Shown here: positions 51,902 to 60,553 of the stretch, in pieces
How positions within the stretch are numbered: the stretch's first letter is position 1
Layout: every line of letters starts with the position of its first letter
Assembly: GCF_000164675.2 (NCBI RefSeq)
Contig: NC_015678.1
Span: forward strand, 310,001-374,000
From: Streptococcus parasanguinis ATCC 15912
Lineage (GTDB): Bacteria > Bacillota > Bacilli > Lactobacillales > Streptococcaceae
DNA length: 64,000 bases
Direction: 5' to 3'
The notes under the pieces: generated by a model
What the model was told of the DNA's origin: nothing
Seen by the model: only the letters and a program-made list of their open reading frames with translations
Database searches by the model: none
Made by a program: the position numbers and the translations under genes

Positions 51902-52519
51902 ATGAAAGAATATATTTTAAATTTAGAAAAAGAATTCTCTTTAATAGAAAATGGATTTAAAGAAGAAGAGAAAAGAGCTCTTGCTGATTATCTATCAAAC
52001 GATAATGTGTATACCAAAGAATTAGCATTTTTAGCTTTTAAATCCAATGTATATCAAGTTAGAATGTACAGTGTATTTCTCTTTGGCCATTTGTCATCGT
52101 ATGAAGAAATTTTGATCTTTATGAGGGATGAGGTTTCAAAGGATGACAATTGGAGAGTTCAAGAAGTATTAGCAAAAGCATTTGATGAATTTTGTAAGCA
52201 AACAGGTTATGAAAAATCTCTTCCGGTTATTGACGACTGGCTACAAAATAATAATCCAAATGTCAGAAGAGCTGTTACAGAAGGTTTGAGAATATGGACG
52301 AGTAGACCATATTTCAAGGATAATCCAGATGAAGCTATTAAACGAATCGCAACATTAAAAGAAGATTCTAGTGAATATGTTAGAAAATCAGTTGGTAATG
52401 CTTTGAGGGATATTGGCAAAAAATTTCCAGAGTTGATCAAAGAAGAACTTGATAGTTGGGATGTTAAGAGTAAAGAGATTCAAAAAGTTTACAAGTTAGC
52501 AAGTAAATTTATTAAGTGA
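51902..52519 (+). CDS. HEAT-repeat protein related to DNA alkylation repair (AlkD-like)
   Basis: This 205-residue all-helical protein has repeated helix pairs (ELAFLAFKSNVYQVRMYSVFLFGHL; NNNPNVRRAVTEGLRIWTSRP; DSSEYVRKSVGNALRDIGKKFPE) that fit HEAT repeats of the AlkD superfamily. The catalytic aspartate of AlkD glycosylases is not evident to me, so enzyme activity is uncertain. ATG 51902 has GGGGT upstream; TTG 51887 is in frame but less likely. It is the last gene before the right-hand rlmD-tail repeats. Confidence 0.68.
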   Translation: MKEYILNLEKEFSLIENGFKEEEKRALADYLSNDNVYTKELAFLAFKSNVYQVRMYSVFLFGHLSSYEEILIFMRDEVSKDDNWRVQEVLAKAFDEFCKQTGYEKSLPVIDDWLQNNNPNVRRAVTEGLRIWTSRPYFKDNPDEAIKRIATLKEDSSEYVRKSVGNALRDIGKKFPELIKEELDSWDVKSKEIQKVYKLASKFIK

Positions 52520-53203
52520 CAATTATCAGCTATAAAGCTTGAAAAATGCTAACTATAAAATAGTTTCATTCTAAAGTTTAATTTTAAACAACAACTTAGT
52601 CATTTTCGTTCTATAATATAGAAGTTTACTAGCACCATACGTAGAGTGTGTGAGTTTGTTAGTGAAACGTAGCTAATCCTCAAAAGGTTCACTGAACCTT
52701 TTGAGTCCGCACATGCGAGAAGGTGCCCTGGGGTATAGCTGTCGTAGAGTAAGGAGTGTACGACGAAACGGTAGGTAAAAGAGTAAAAACCTTGTAATGA
52801 AAGGGATTGTAAAAAGCCTTGAGGTCAAGGCTTTTTTCGTGTACATAGGAAATATTAGAGAAAGAGTATAAGTTTAGTATCTTGGTTTGATAGATGGAAT
52901 TGTTAGGATTCAATTTCCATTTACCCTTTTATTTTTCTATGTTATAATATTTTAGAGTAGACATAATCAGCTTTTAACTCTTCTCTTAGAGTGATAAATT
53001 CGCTCAATAGTATAATAACAAAGCCAGACTAGTCACTTTTATTCTACAATAAAGATGCTTTCCAGCACCACGTTGCATCTGTAGTTCTTCTGGTAGTAGC
53101 TTAGAAATATTTGAATGAAATATTTTTAAAGTGTTTGTATCCCAGCAAAGAGTTAAAGAGCGACTATCTAAGTTGGTAAATAACTTTAGGAGGTTTATAC
53201 GTT
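52520..53203 (+). repeat. Right-hand repeat block with two degraded rlmD 3' ends
   Basis: Copy D (52633-52676) reads as [13 protein letters not shown] with a small indel, and is followed by the same hairpin CTCAAAAGGTTC / GAACCTTTTGAG (52679-52705). Copy E (53063-53104) reads QHHVASVVLLVVA and stops. Both are preceded by a similar block (GTCATTTTCGTTCTATAATA near 52597; GTCACTTTTATTCTACAATA near 53033). A terminator AAAAAGCCTTG / CAAGGCTTTTTT (52811-52837) copies the one at 40905. No complete gene is present in these 684 bases. Confidence 0.8.
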
Positions 53204-54745
53204 ATGCTTAGATCTTATGTAACCAAGAAGCACCTATTCTTCTATTTTATAGCGATTATGATTACTTGGCTGGAGGCTATCATTACACCAGCTTTGATTC
53301 AGTATATTGTCTCTAGTTTTACCAATCACCAGTTGCATTTGCTATGGCAGGTCTTGTTTTGGGGGATTGTTGGAAATCTGATTCTCTTGCTGGGTTTGGC
53401 GGGGAAACGTTATTACTACGCACGAGTGCTGACAGACTTCAAGTCGGGTATTAAGAAGGGGATCTTTCAGACTTTTCTATATAGCCGTCGGATAGCGGAT
53501 GAAGAAGTTTTGTCAGACTTGGAAAATGATGTAAAACAGCTAGAAGATAATTATATTGAGCCGACTGTTATTATCATTTCTTCTTTGGGATTTACAACCG
53601 TCTCTATCTGTTACGCTCTTTGGACTAACTTTTATCTTGGTCTGCTTTTTATCATTTTTTATTCGATACCTGTTCTTTGTAGTGGAATTGGCTCTAAACG
53701 TTTGGATGAAATTACGAAGGAGAAGTCCTTAGCTAATCAAGCCTATGTCTCTCAAGCAACCAATATGATCGCAGGTGCCCGTTCCATACGGTATTATCGG
53801 GGACAAAGCTTGTTTTACAAACTGTTCTCTAAAGATTTGCACAAGGCTCTAAAGGAAGAAATCGCCTATGAAAAGCAGCGGACTATAAATAGTCTCTTTA
53901 TCAATGGAATTGATGCGTTTTGTTCTGTTGCGCCTATTGTCATTGGTGGTTTCATGACATATTATAACTACCTATCTGCAGCTAGCTTTGTAGGGATTTA
54001 CCTCGTATCGTATAATATTGGCTATCAATTTCAGGAGTTATCTTACTTTATCAATACTAGAAAATCAGCCAAGTCTCTCTGTGATAAATATCAAAAATTG
54101 TTGGGAGTAGACTTGGATATGACTTCTGTTCTCGAAGGTTCCGTCTTTCCTATCCAGTTAGAGAAAGTCAGTGTAGAGCGTGATGGTCAAGAAATCCTAG
54201 CCTCTTGTGACCTTACTATTGAGGAAGGAGAAAAGATTGCCATTATCGGAGAAAGTGGATCTGGAAAAACAACCTTACTGAACCTAATCTATGGTGAAAT
54301 TGAACCTAGTCATGGTCGGATTCGCTACCATGGGCAAGAACTAACCTCGGATGAACTCTATCAGGCAGGAGCTTACATTCTCCAGTCTAGTCATATCTTT
54401 GATGGTTTGAGCCTAGAGGAAAATATTGCTTTGGGACAAGAACTTGATACTGTAAGGATGGACGAAATCCTGCATCAAACTGGTTTGAAAGCTCTTCAAA
54501 ACAAAAACCTTAGCAACCAGACTCTGTCAGGTGGTGAGAAGCAGCGCTTAGAAATTGCCCGTGCTCTCTATCACAATCGCCAATTTATCCTAGCTGATGA
54601 GGTCAAAGCAAATCTGGACTTTAAAAATCAAGAGAGAATCAGTCTCCTTCTCTTCTCCCTCCCTCAAGCACTCGTAGAAGTGATTCATCACTATAGTGAA
54701 GAGGACTTGAAGCGCTATGATAAGGTGATAAAACTGGAGAAATAG
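53204..54745 (+). CDS. ABC exporter with fused membrane and ATPase domains
   Basis: This 513-residue half-transporter has an N-terminal membrane domain (about six spans, residues 10-285) and a C-terminal ATPase with Walker A GESGSGKT (349-356), signature LSGGEKQR (441-448) and Walker B FILADE (461-466). It is shorter than common 570-residue MsbA/LmrA-type exporters. Walker B has alanine where leucine-aspartate is more usual. No peptidase domain and no bacteriocin precursor is adjacent, so the substrate is unknown. AGGAGG precedes ATG. Confidence 0.85.
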   Translation: MLRSYVTKKHLFFYFIAIMITWLEAIITPALIQYIVSSFTNHQLHLLWQVLFWGIVGNLILLLGLAGKRYYYARVLTDFKSGIKKGIFQTFLYSRRIADEEVLSDLENDVKQLEDNYIEPTVIIISSLGFTTVSICYALWTNFYLGLLFIIFYSIPVLCSGIGSKRLDEITKEKSLANQAYVSQATNMIAGARSIRYYRGQSLFYKLFSKDLHKALKEEIAYEKQRTINSLFINGIDAFCSVAPIVIGGFMTYYNYLSAASFVGIYLVSYNIGYQFQELSYFINTRKSAKSLCDKYQKLLGVDLDMTSVLEGSVFPIQLEKVSVERDGQEILASCDLTIEEGEKIAIIGESGSGKTTLLNLIYGEIEPSHGRIRYHGQELTSDELYQAGAYILQSSHIFDGLSLEENIALGQELDTVRMDEILHQTGLKALQNKNLSNQTLSGGEKQRLEIARALYHNRQFILADEVKANLDFKNQERISLLLFSLPQALVEVIHHYSEEDLKRYDKVIKLEK

Positions 54746-54887
54746 GTGGAGGTATAGATTTCAGAAAGGAGTGGCAGGTTCATTCTTTTTTGTGGGATAG
54801 ATAATAAAAACTCTGTCTAAAATATCAGTACAATAATGTCAAACGAGGGATGTACCTATTGAAAGTCTCACAGTAAGGAGTTTAAAC

Positions 54888-55673
54888 ATGAAATTCCATG
54901 AATTTGGTGATAAGAATTTGCCTCCGATCTTACTGATACATGGCGGAGGTAGTTCTTGGTGGAATTATCTTCGTCAAGCACGGATTTTGTCAGAAGACTA
55001 CCGTGTTATTCTACCCACTTTGAATGGCCACGGCGAAGAATATCACATCGATTATGTTTCTACGGAAGATTCTGCTTTGGAGATCCTAGAATATATCAAA
55101 GCAAACTGTGGTGGAAAGGTGTTTGCGATCGGTGGCGTTTCACTTGGTGGTCAAATTGCCATGGAGCTTTTGTCATTAGACAGCGAGATAGCTGAGAAGG
55201 CCATCATAGATGGAAGCCTCTGTATTCCTCAACCAGGGTTAGCTAAAATCAGTATCTTTCTAGTAGCTCTATTTGGTAAATTGATGTTCAGTAAATTCTC
55301 TTGCAAACTTCAATTAAGCATGATGAACAAACTCTATCCTAACCTGGCTTATCCGGAGGAAATAAAAGCTTATTATTTGGAGGATCTGCCAAGGACACCT
55401 ATCAAAACATTGGTGACCATTTACAAAACTTATATGGGGCGTTACAAGCTCAAGGACACAATTTCTGCTAGTAAGGCGCAGGTTCTGTATATCTATGGTG
55501 AAAAAGAATTGAACTGTGTGAAAGCATCGGCTGAATTATTTCAGCACCTACATCCCAACACGATCCTGTATGAAGCAAAGGGCTATAACCATGGCTATTT
55601 ATCAGCTTACCTGCCTCAAGAGTGGATTGATTTGGTTGAGCCGTTTTTAAAGAGTGATCCTTTGGAAATCTGA
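54888..55673 (+). CDS. Alpha/beta hydrolase
   Basis: This 261-residue alpha/beta-fold hydrolase has the oxyanion segment LLIHGGGSSWWNY, nucleophile S85 in GGVSLGGQIAME and the catalytic histidine in GYNHGYLSAYL. Substrate is unknown. It shares a distant similarity with another hydrolase at 60.98 kb. TAAGGAG precedes ATG, and it is followed after 21 bases by an ADP-ribosylglycohydrolase, possibly in one transcript. Confidence 0.83.
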   Translation: MKFHEFGDKNLPPILLIHGGGSSWWNYLRQARILSEDYRVILPTLNGHGEEYHIDYVSTEDSALEILEYIKANCGGKVFAIGGVSLGGQIAMELLSLDSEIAEKAIIDGSLCIPQPGLAKISIFLVALFGKLMFSKFSCKLQLSMMNKLYPNLAYPEEIKAYYLEDLPRTPIKTLVTIYKTYMGRYKLKDTISASKAQVLYIYGEKELNCVKASAELFQHLHPNTILYEAKGYNHGYLSAYLPQEWIDLVEPFLKSDPLEI

Positions 55674-55694
55674 TATGCTGTAAGGAGGAATCTT

Positions 55695-56549
55695 ATGCTA
55701 GGATCAATAGTAGGAGACATTGTAGGTTCTGTTTACGAATGGGGCAATATTAAAACGAAAGACTTTCCATTATTTCGTGAGGATTGTTTTTTCACTGATG
55801 ACACTGTTATGACCTGTGCTGTTGCTGAAGCCATCATGAACGGTGGTCAGAAGGATGACTTTATTGATGCCATGAAGAAATATGGTAGAATGTATCCCGA
55901 TGCTGGGTACGGGCCTAGGTTTAATACATGGATTCAAAGCAATGATTGTTCCCCTTATAATAGCTTTGGTAATGGCTCTGCCATGCGTGTTTCTCCTTGT
56001 GCTTGGATCATGGATTGTGGTTTCTTTGCAAGAACAGGTACTTGGCCATCTAGTAGAAATCTTGCGAGAATTTCTGCAGAGGTGACTCATAACCATCCAG
56101 AGGGTGTCAAGGGAGCAATGGCGACGTCTGATGCTATCTTTCTGTGTCGTTATTACTTTGGAGGCTACTTTGGCGACTACGAGCAACCAATCAATGATGA
56201 TCCGGCAGAATGTAAGAGACGCATCAGGGAATACATAGAGAAAGAGTACGGATATAACCTTTCGCAATCACTCGATGACATTCGTCCTACTTATCATTTC
56301 AATGAAACCTGTCAGGATACGGTACCTCAAGCCATCATTGCTTTTCTTGAAAGTACAGATTTTGAAGATGCTATTCGAAATGCCATCTCTCTTGGTGGGG
56401 ATAGTGATACTCTTGCTGCCATTACCGGAAGTATAGCAGAGGCCGCATATGGTATTCCTGATTGGATTAATGACAAGGCCTATACCTATCTAGATGAGCC
56501 TTTAAAGGATGTTCTCAGACGATGGGAGCAAGAAGTTTCAATAACATAA
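55695..56549 (+). CDS. ADP-ribosylglycohydrolase family protein
   Basis: This 284-residue enzyme of the DraG/ARH family removes ADP-ribose from proteins, nucleic acids or metabolites. Metal-binding motifs are FTDDTVMT (33-40) and GGDSDTLAAITG near the end, with GNGSAMRVSP between. AAGGAGG lies upstream. No ADP-ribosyltransferase is adjacent, so it may act in defence against foreign ADP-ribosylation or in NAD metabolism. A strong terminator follows. Confidence 0.88.
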   Translation: MLGSIVGDIVGSVYEWGNIKTKDFPLFREDCFFTDDTVMTCAVAEAIMNGGQKDDFIDAMKKYGRMYPDAGYGPRFNTWIQSNDCSPYNSFGNGSAMRVSPCAWIMDCGFFARTGTWPSSRNLARISAEVTHNHPEGVKGAMATSDAIFLCRYYFGGYFGDYEQPINDDPAECKRRIREYIEKEYGYNLSQSLDDIRPTYHFNETCQDTVPQAIIAFLESTDFEDAIRNAISLGGDSDTLAAITGSIAEAAYGIPDWINDKAYTYLDEPLKDVLRRWEQEVSIT

Positions 56550-56580
56550 CACAGATTAGATAAAGACAACCAAAAACACT

Positions 56581-56617
56581 AAAGCGACGAGATAAGTAAC
56601 AATCTCGTCGCTTTTGC
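56581..56617. terminator. Terminator between the glycohydrolase and the ABC-2 operon
   Basis: AAAGCGACGAGAT / ATCTCGTCGCTTT perfect 13-base stem (56581-56614) followed by TG; A-rich upstream side serves the minus strand too. Confidence 0.9.
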
Positions 56618-56653
56618 TTAAAAGTTAATGTTGCCATGGATTTATTCAGGAAC

Positions 56654-57370
56654 CTAGTTAGATTTTTGCTGATTCAAGAGGAGGATACAAGTCATTACTG
56701 AGATACAGGATATAAGAATCAGATACCAAAGATTTTCAAGACCAAAACCATGATCTAGCATCAAGCGGTATCCCCAAGAAGCGGGGAAAAGACGCCCGAT
56801 TGCTTGAAGAAAACCAGGTAGTAAGTTGCTAGGAAACATGATTCCTGAGAGCATAATTGAGGGTAAAAAGACAAGTTGCGCTATCATGGTAAGCTTTGCT
56901 TGATTTTTTACAGTAAGGCCCAGTATACTCCCGATACTTAACGATACGAAAATGTAGATTGCCAGTGCGAGAAAGAATAGGGGAAGTTGATTCGGTAGAC
57001 TTGCTTTAAATAAAATTGGAGCAAGTAGTAGGATCACTATGCAAGTCATTATCAAATGAACAAAGGCAGAGAGAACCATGGTCACCAATCCTAAGTGAAT
57101 AGGCACACCATTTGCTTTATAAATCTTTTTTATGTCGCTTCCGTATGTTTCAATCAAGGAAGACGGTAAGCCGAGACAGGCCCCCATGGAAACACTCATG
57201 ACAATCATTGACTGTATGAGTGTACTACCCATTTCAGGCATAACGGAAGTAAAAATACCACCCATGAGAAGAAAGAAAATAAGCGGTACAATATAGTAAG
57301 TAACCAAGAGAGACTTACTTCGTATGTCCAATTTCCACTGTAATGCTAGGCTATATAAGAATCCTTTCAT
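56654..57370 (-). CDS. ABC-2 type transporter permease
   Basis: This 238-residue permease has six membrane segments of the ABC-2 family (SKSLLVTYYIVPLIFFLLMGGIF at the start, LPSIMLSGIMFPSNLLP in the loop near the end). It overlaps the ATPase gene by four bases and is the third gene of a MerR-ATPase-permease operon. Such operons usually export drugs, antimicrobial peptides or lipids sensed by the MerR protein. Confidence 0.85.
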   Translation of the reverse strand: MKGFLYSLALQWKLDIRSKSLLVTYYIVPLIFFLLMGGIFTSVMPEMGSTLIQSMIVMSVSMGACLGLPSSLIETYGSDIKKIYKANGVPIHLGLVTMVLSAFVHLIMTCIVILLLAPILFKASLPNQLPLFFLALAIYIFVSLSIGSILGLTVKNQAKLTMIAQLVFLPSIMLSGIMFPSNLLPGFLQAIGRLFPASWGYRLMLDHGFGLENLWYLILISCISVMTCILLLNQQKSN

Positions 57371-58182
57371 TCCGATCCCCTCCTTGCCATTTCGATGAAA
57401 TGCTGCTCCAGTGTGCCACGATCCACCTTAATATCCAATACATGGATATGTTTCTGTTTGCATTCTTCCAATAATGAAATCAAAGTGTCCTCGATCGTAT
57501 CTGTTTCAAAAGATTCCTCTCCGTCCCGGGTCTTTAAATGGATGAAATATTTTCTTCCCAACCTGTCTGTCAGTTCTGAAGGAGTACCACAAAAGACAAT
57601 CTTTCCATTATTCAAAATAGCAATGCGGTCACATAAGGTTTCAACTTCGGCCATATCGTGGCTTGCCAAAACAATTGTCTTGCCCTGTGATTTGAGCTTT
57701 CGGATTTGTTCATGGAGGGACAGTCGTCCTTCAACATCAAGTCCCGCTGTCGGTTCATCGAGAAAAATAATATCCGGATTACTGATAAGTGCAAGAGCAA
57801 GATGTAATCTTCTTTTTTGACCGGTGGATAATTCTATGTATTGCGACTCCTTCATTTCTTTTATGCCAAGGGCCTTTAGCATAGCATCATCAATGTATGT
57901 ATGATTCCATTTTGCAAAGAGCTTTATGGCTTCCATTGGTTTGATGTGGGCGGGTAGAGAGGAGGACTGTAGTTGAATTCCGGTTTTCCCGTTTACAACG
58001 ATAGTGCCTTCGTCATATTTTCTCAGACCTTCGATACATTCAAGCGTGGTTGTTTTACCAGCTCCGTTCACTCCGAGCAGAGCAAAGATTTCTCCTTGTT
58101 TGATTTGAAAATCGAGACCACTAAGAACCATATTGCTACCATAACTTTTCTTTAATCCAGAAACCTCTATTGCGTCTTTCAT
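57367..58182 (-). CDS. ABC transporter ATP-binding protein
   Basis: This 271-residue ATPase of the drug/antibiotic resistance (DrrA-like) group has Walker A GVNGAGKT (37-44), signature LSTGQKRRL, Walker B IIFLDEPTAGLD and the H-loop LASHDMAEVE. It has a C-terminal extension after the ATPase core. Four bases separate it from merR upstream, and it overlaps the permease gene downstream. Confidence 0.9.
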   Translation of the reverse strand: MKDAIEVSGLKKSYGSNMVLSGLDFQIKQGEIFALLGVNGAGKTTTLECIEGLRKYDEGTIVVNGKTGIQLQSSSLPAHIKPMEAIKLFAKWNHTYIDDAMLKALGIKEMKESQYIELSTGQKRRLHLALALISNPDIIFLDEPTAGLDVEGRLSLHEQIRKLKSQGKTIVLASHDMAEVETLCDRIAILNNGKIVFCGTPSELTDRLGRKYFIHLKTRDGEESFETDTIEDTLISLLEECKQKHIHVLDIKVDRGTLEQHFIEMARRGSE

Positions 58183-58186
58183 GCTT

Positions 58187-58981
58187 CTACCTCCTCAAGG
58201 GGATTGGTTCCAAGCCTTGAAAATAGACTTGTAAAGCAGGCCCTAAATAATCATTAACGATTTTTTGCTTTTCTTCCCAAGCGTTTGAGGCGGTATCAAT
58301 ATTCCCAACCTCCATCAACTTCGGAAGCATGCTCATATCACCATTTGTAAACTCCATAATCAAGCTCCAGTATTCTTGCACAACCTGCTGGCTTTGTTCG
58401 CTTTCAACTGGCACGTTTTCTTTTTGAAGCTCCACGATTTGATCACTTAGGCGGTTCAACCTATCCATAAAGTCTTGCCCGCTTTTTTTGTCAAATCGAC
58501 TGCGTATCTGGTCGAGCGTATCATCATCAAAGCGCTTAATGAGAGAGTAGGAGTCATTCTTCATCTGTAGATTGACAATAATGTCTGCATATTTCTTAAA
58601 ATTGACCGTTTGTATTTGTAAAACTTCTACCTTTAACTGCTCTATTGCGACCAAAGAATCCTTAAGTTGTTCTATATTTTTACGAAGAACATCTGCCTGC
58701 TCTGTAAGAGCTTTAGCAACATCATCAGGTGTTTTTAAAGAGATCAAACGGCTCTTTATATCCTTGAGAGAAAAGCCTAGTGATTTTAAAGATAGAATCT
58801 GATGGAGTAGCACTATATCTTTATCGGTATAAAGCCTGCGACCTCCCTCACTTTCTGCCGATGGGGAAAGTAGCCCCTCTTTATCGTAATATTGTAGAGT
58901 ACGGATGGTAACGTCCATTTTCTTAGCAAGTTCCCCAACTGTCATAAATCCTTCCGGAATTGCTCTATATTTAGCCATCAT
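58187..58981 (-). CDS. MerR family regulator with long effector domain
   Basis: This 264-residue regulator has an N-terminal MerR DNA-binding domain (MTVGELAKKMDVTIRTLQYYDKEGLLSPS), a dimerisation coiled coil (~75-125), and a ~140-residue C-terminal domain of the kind that binds small molecules in TipA/BmrR-like proteins, although I do not recognise its family. The start at 58981 follows AGGAGGTGGG; an ATG at 58996 lies upstream of that site. It is the first gene of an operon with an ABC-2 transporter and has a promoter of the MerR-activated type. Confidence 0.88.
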   Translation of the reverse strand: MMAKYRAIPEGFMTVGELAKKMDVTIRTLQYYDKEGLLSPSAESEGGRRLYTDKDIVLLHQILSLKSLGFSLKDIKSRLISLKTPDDVAKALTEQADVLRKNIEQLKDSLVAIEQLKVEVLQIQTVNFKKYADIIVNLQMKNDSYSLIKRFDDDTLDQIRSRFDKKSGQDFMDRLNRLSDQIVELQKENVPVESEQSQQVVQEYWSLIMEFTNGDMSMLPKLMEVGNIDTASNAWEEKQKIVNDYLGPALQVYFQGLEPIPLRR

Positions 58982-59000
58982 TACCCACCTCCTCATACCT

Positions 59001-59031
59001 ATTATACATCGTTACGTAACGTCATGAACAA
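59001..59031 (-). promoter_or_regulatory. MerR-type promoter with 19-base spacer and palindromic operator
   Basis: Minus strand: -35 TTGTTC (59026-59031), spacer of 19 bases, -10 TATAAT (59001-59006). A perfect palindrome CGTTACGTAACG (59010-59021) lies within the spacer. Overlong spacers with a central dyad are the hallmark of MerR-activated promoters, which the regulator untwists on ligand binding. Confidence 0.82.
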
Positions 59032-59123
59032 GATTATTTTAAAAAAATTTGATTGAAAAAGACCTTTTCATTTTCGAGAAAAGAAAGAGAGGTCATAGAT
59101 AAAATGAAGCATGTGACAAAATA

Positions 59124-59253
59124 TTGACATAATTTCTACCCTTTAGAATATTATTGCTGAGTATGTGTCATGATTTAGAAAAACAAAGTACAATTACAAT
59201 ATGATCAATAGCAAACACAAGGTGATAGACAGTACAATCTATCACCTTTTTCT
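59124..59253 (+). ncRNA. Possible small RNA between merR and the toxin-antitoxin pair
   Basis: TTGACA (59124-59129) is followed by AATATT (17-base spacer) or TATTAT (19). A strong terminator AAGGTGATAGA / TCTATCACCTT plus TTTTT (59219-59252) ends the region. No ORF lies between and no plus-strand gene lies upstream that needs this terminator. A transcript of ~95 bases is possible. The rest of the 59032-59338 gap shows nothing else. Confidence 0.35.
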
Positions 59254-59338
59254 GTCAAAACTATTTATCACCAGTTATGAACTCAGCTTTCTTATCTATT
59301 GCAACTTATATTCGGTGAAAGAAGAATCTATTTTTCAC

Positions 59339-59390
59339 TTGAATCCCTTCTCTTTCGTATGGTAGAATGTATATACAAATTGTATGTACA
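59339..59390 (+). promoter_or_regulatory. Toxin-antitoxin promoter with two operator boxes
   Basis: TTGAAT (59339-59344), 18-base spacer, TAGAAT (59363-59368). Two palindromic boxes follow: TGTATATACA (59368-59377) and TGTATGTACA (59381-59390), 13 bases apart, between promoter and ribosome-binding site, where the antitoxin or its complex would repress. Confidence 0.7.
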
Positions 59391-59404
59391 AAGGAGAGGT
59401 AGAA

Positions 59405-59698
59405 ATGGCAAACACGAAAGCAGTGAATTTTCGCGCAGATGCGATGTTTTACAAGAAAACAAAAGAAGTACTTGCAGATGAAAAAATTTCTGTGTCAGAT
59501 GTCCTGAATGCAGCACTTCGAAAAATTGCCAACGGGACTGTGGATCCAAGAGAATTTGTTTCAAGTGATTTGCAGAACACGCAGTATCAAGTGGCCTTTG
59601 AGGATTTGAAGAAGGAGATTTTAGTGGGGCACCAGGAAATTGCTCAAGGAAAAGTCACTTCTGTAGCCGATGTGAGAAAGGAATTTGGTCTTGACTAA
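59405..59698 (+). CDS. RelB/DinJ family antitoxin
   Basis: This 97-residue antitoxin has a ribbon-helix-helix N-terminus (TKAVNFRADAMFYKKTKEVLADEKISVSDVLNAALRKIA) and an acidic, flexible C-terminal part (VTSVADVRKEFGLD) that would wrap the toxin. ATG 59405 follows GGAGAGG. Its last codons overlap the toxin start, giving translational coupling. The two palindromes upstream fit RHH binding. Confidence 0.87.
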   Translation: MANTKAVNFRADAMFYKKTKEVLADEKISVSDVLNAALRKIANGTVDPREFVSSDLQNTQYQVAFEDLKKEILVGHQEIAQGKVTSVADVRKEFGLD

Positions 59699-60029
59699 GT
59701 TGAAACGCTATCAGGTCTTTCTTGCAGATCGAGCTAAGCAGGACTTGCGAGAGATTCACGACTATATTCTTGTGAATTTTTATAGCCAGCAAGCTGCAGA
59801 TGGCAAAGTCGATTTGCTATTAAGCGCTCTTGAGACACTAGAACTGTTTCCAGAAGCATGTCCTCTGGTATCAAGCCGGGGGTATGGTGAGATGACGAAT
59901 GATGGAAACCCCTATCGTTATATGCCAATAGAGAACTATCTCGCATTTTATTATATGGAGAAGCATACAGTGTATGTTGCTCGTATCCTAAGTGCAAAGC
60001 AGGATTGGGTGAAGATTTTTTATAAGTAG
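59691..60029 (+). CDS. RelE/ParE family toxin
   Basis: This 112-residue toxin of the RelE/ParE superfamily has YQVFLADRAKQDLREIHDYI at the N-terminus and the typical C-terminal strand series with RYMPIENYLAFYYMEKHTVYVARILSAKQDW. RelE-like members cut mRNA at the ribosome and ParE-like ones inhibit gyrase; the sequence does not decide. The start is TTG 59691, eight bases after AAGGA and overlapping the antitoxin stop; TTG 59685 is too close to the site. Confidence 0.86.
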   Translation: MTKLKRYQVFLADRAKQDLREIHDYILVNFYSQQAADGKVDLLLSALETLELFPEACPLVSSRGYGEMTNDGNPYRYMPIENYLAFYYMEKHTVYVARILSAKQDWVKIFYK

Positions 60030-60083
60030 GATGAGGAACTTTGTGTTGCACTTCATTTTACAACGTGGCTCTTATAAAAAAAT

Positions 60084-60124
60084 AAGACTGAAACCAAGGT
60101 GAAAACTATATGGTTCAGTCTTTT
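60084..60124 (+). terminator. Terminator of the toxin-antitoxin operon
   Basis: AAGACTGAAACCA (60084-60096) pairs with TGGTTCAGTCTT (60111-60122), then TTTT. Confidence 0.85.
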
Positions 60125-60245
60125 ATCCTATTTATGTAGTATAATGAAGGGAGTAGGGGTTCTCCTTTTTAATAGATTTTTTCCAAGCTGATATTAGTCA
60201 TTCTGTTGAGTTAAAATCTAGATTAGAGATAAGAAAGTTAAGTGA

Positions 60246-60497
60246 ATTCGAGAGAGTGTTTCTTATTTTATTTTAGAGAATTATCTTATCAGGGAACCAT
60301 TTCCCTACACTTGGATGACAGGGCTTTTTTTAGGTGTGGGATCTCTCTATCTGTCTATACTTTGGGTGATCCTTTATTTTAGTGCTTTTGTCATCGAAGA
60401 GGCCCAAAGGAATATCTGGCTATGGATTGTTATCGGTATAGTTGTTATGGCATCTATAGTAGCAACACCAATAAGAAGATACTACTTTGATTTATAA
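60246..60497 (+). pseudogene. Remnant or small gene for a two-span membrane peptide
   Basis: A 60-codon frame from ATG 60315 encodes two membrane segments (TGLFLGVGSLYLSILWVILYFSAFVI and NIWLWIVIGIVVMASIVA) and ends RRYYFDL. There is no ribosome-binding site. The frame is open back to 60246 with sensible residues (FILENYLIREPFPYTW), and another frame just upstream (from ~60178) also looks coding (ADISHSVELKSRLEIRKLSEFERVF), so this looks like a frameshifted larger gene. A TATAAT box lies at 60140. Confidence 0.4.
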
Positions 60498-60553
60498 GTC
60501 ATTTTTAATTTTAAGTCAGTTTCTGATGGCAATTATGTAGAAAGAGGAAAAGC

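Noticed and set aside
53204-54745. Bacteriocin export cassette
   Set aside because: The ABC protein lacks a C39 peptidase domain and no small double-glycine precursor or modification enzyme was found within 2 kb.
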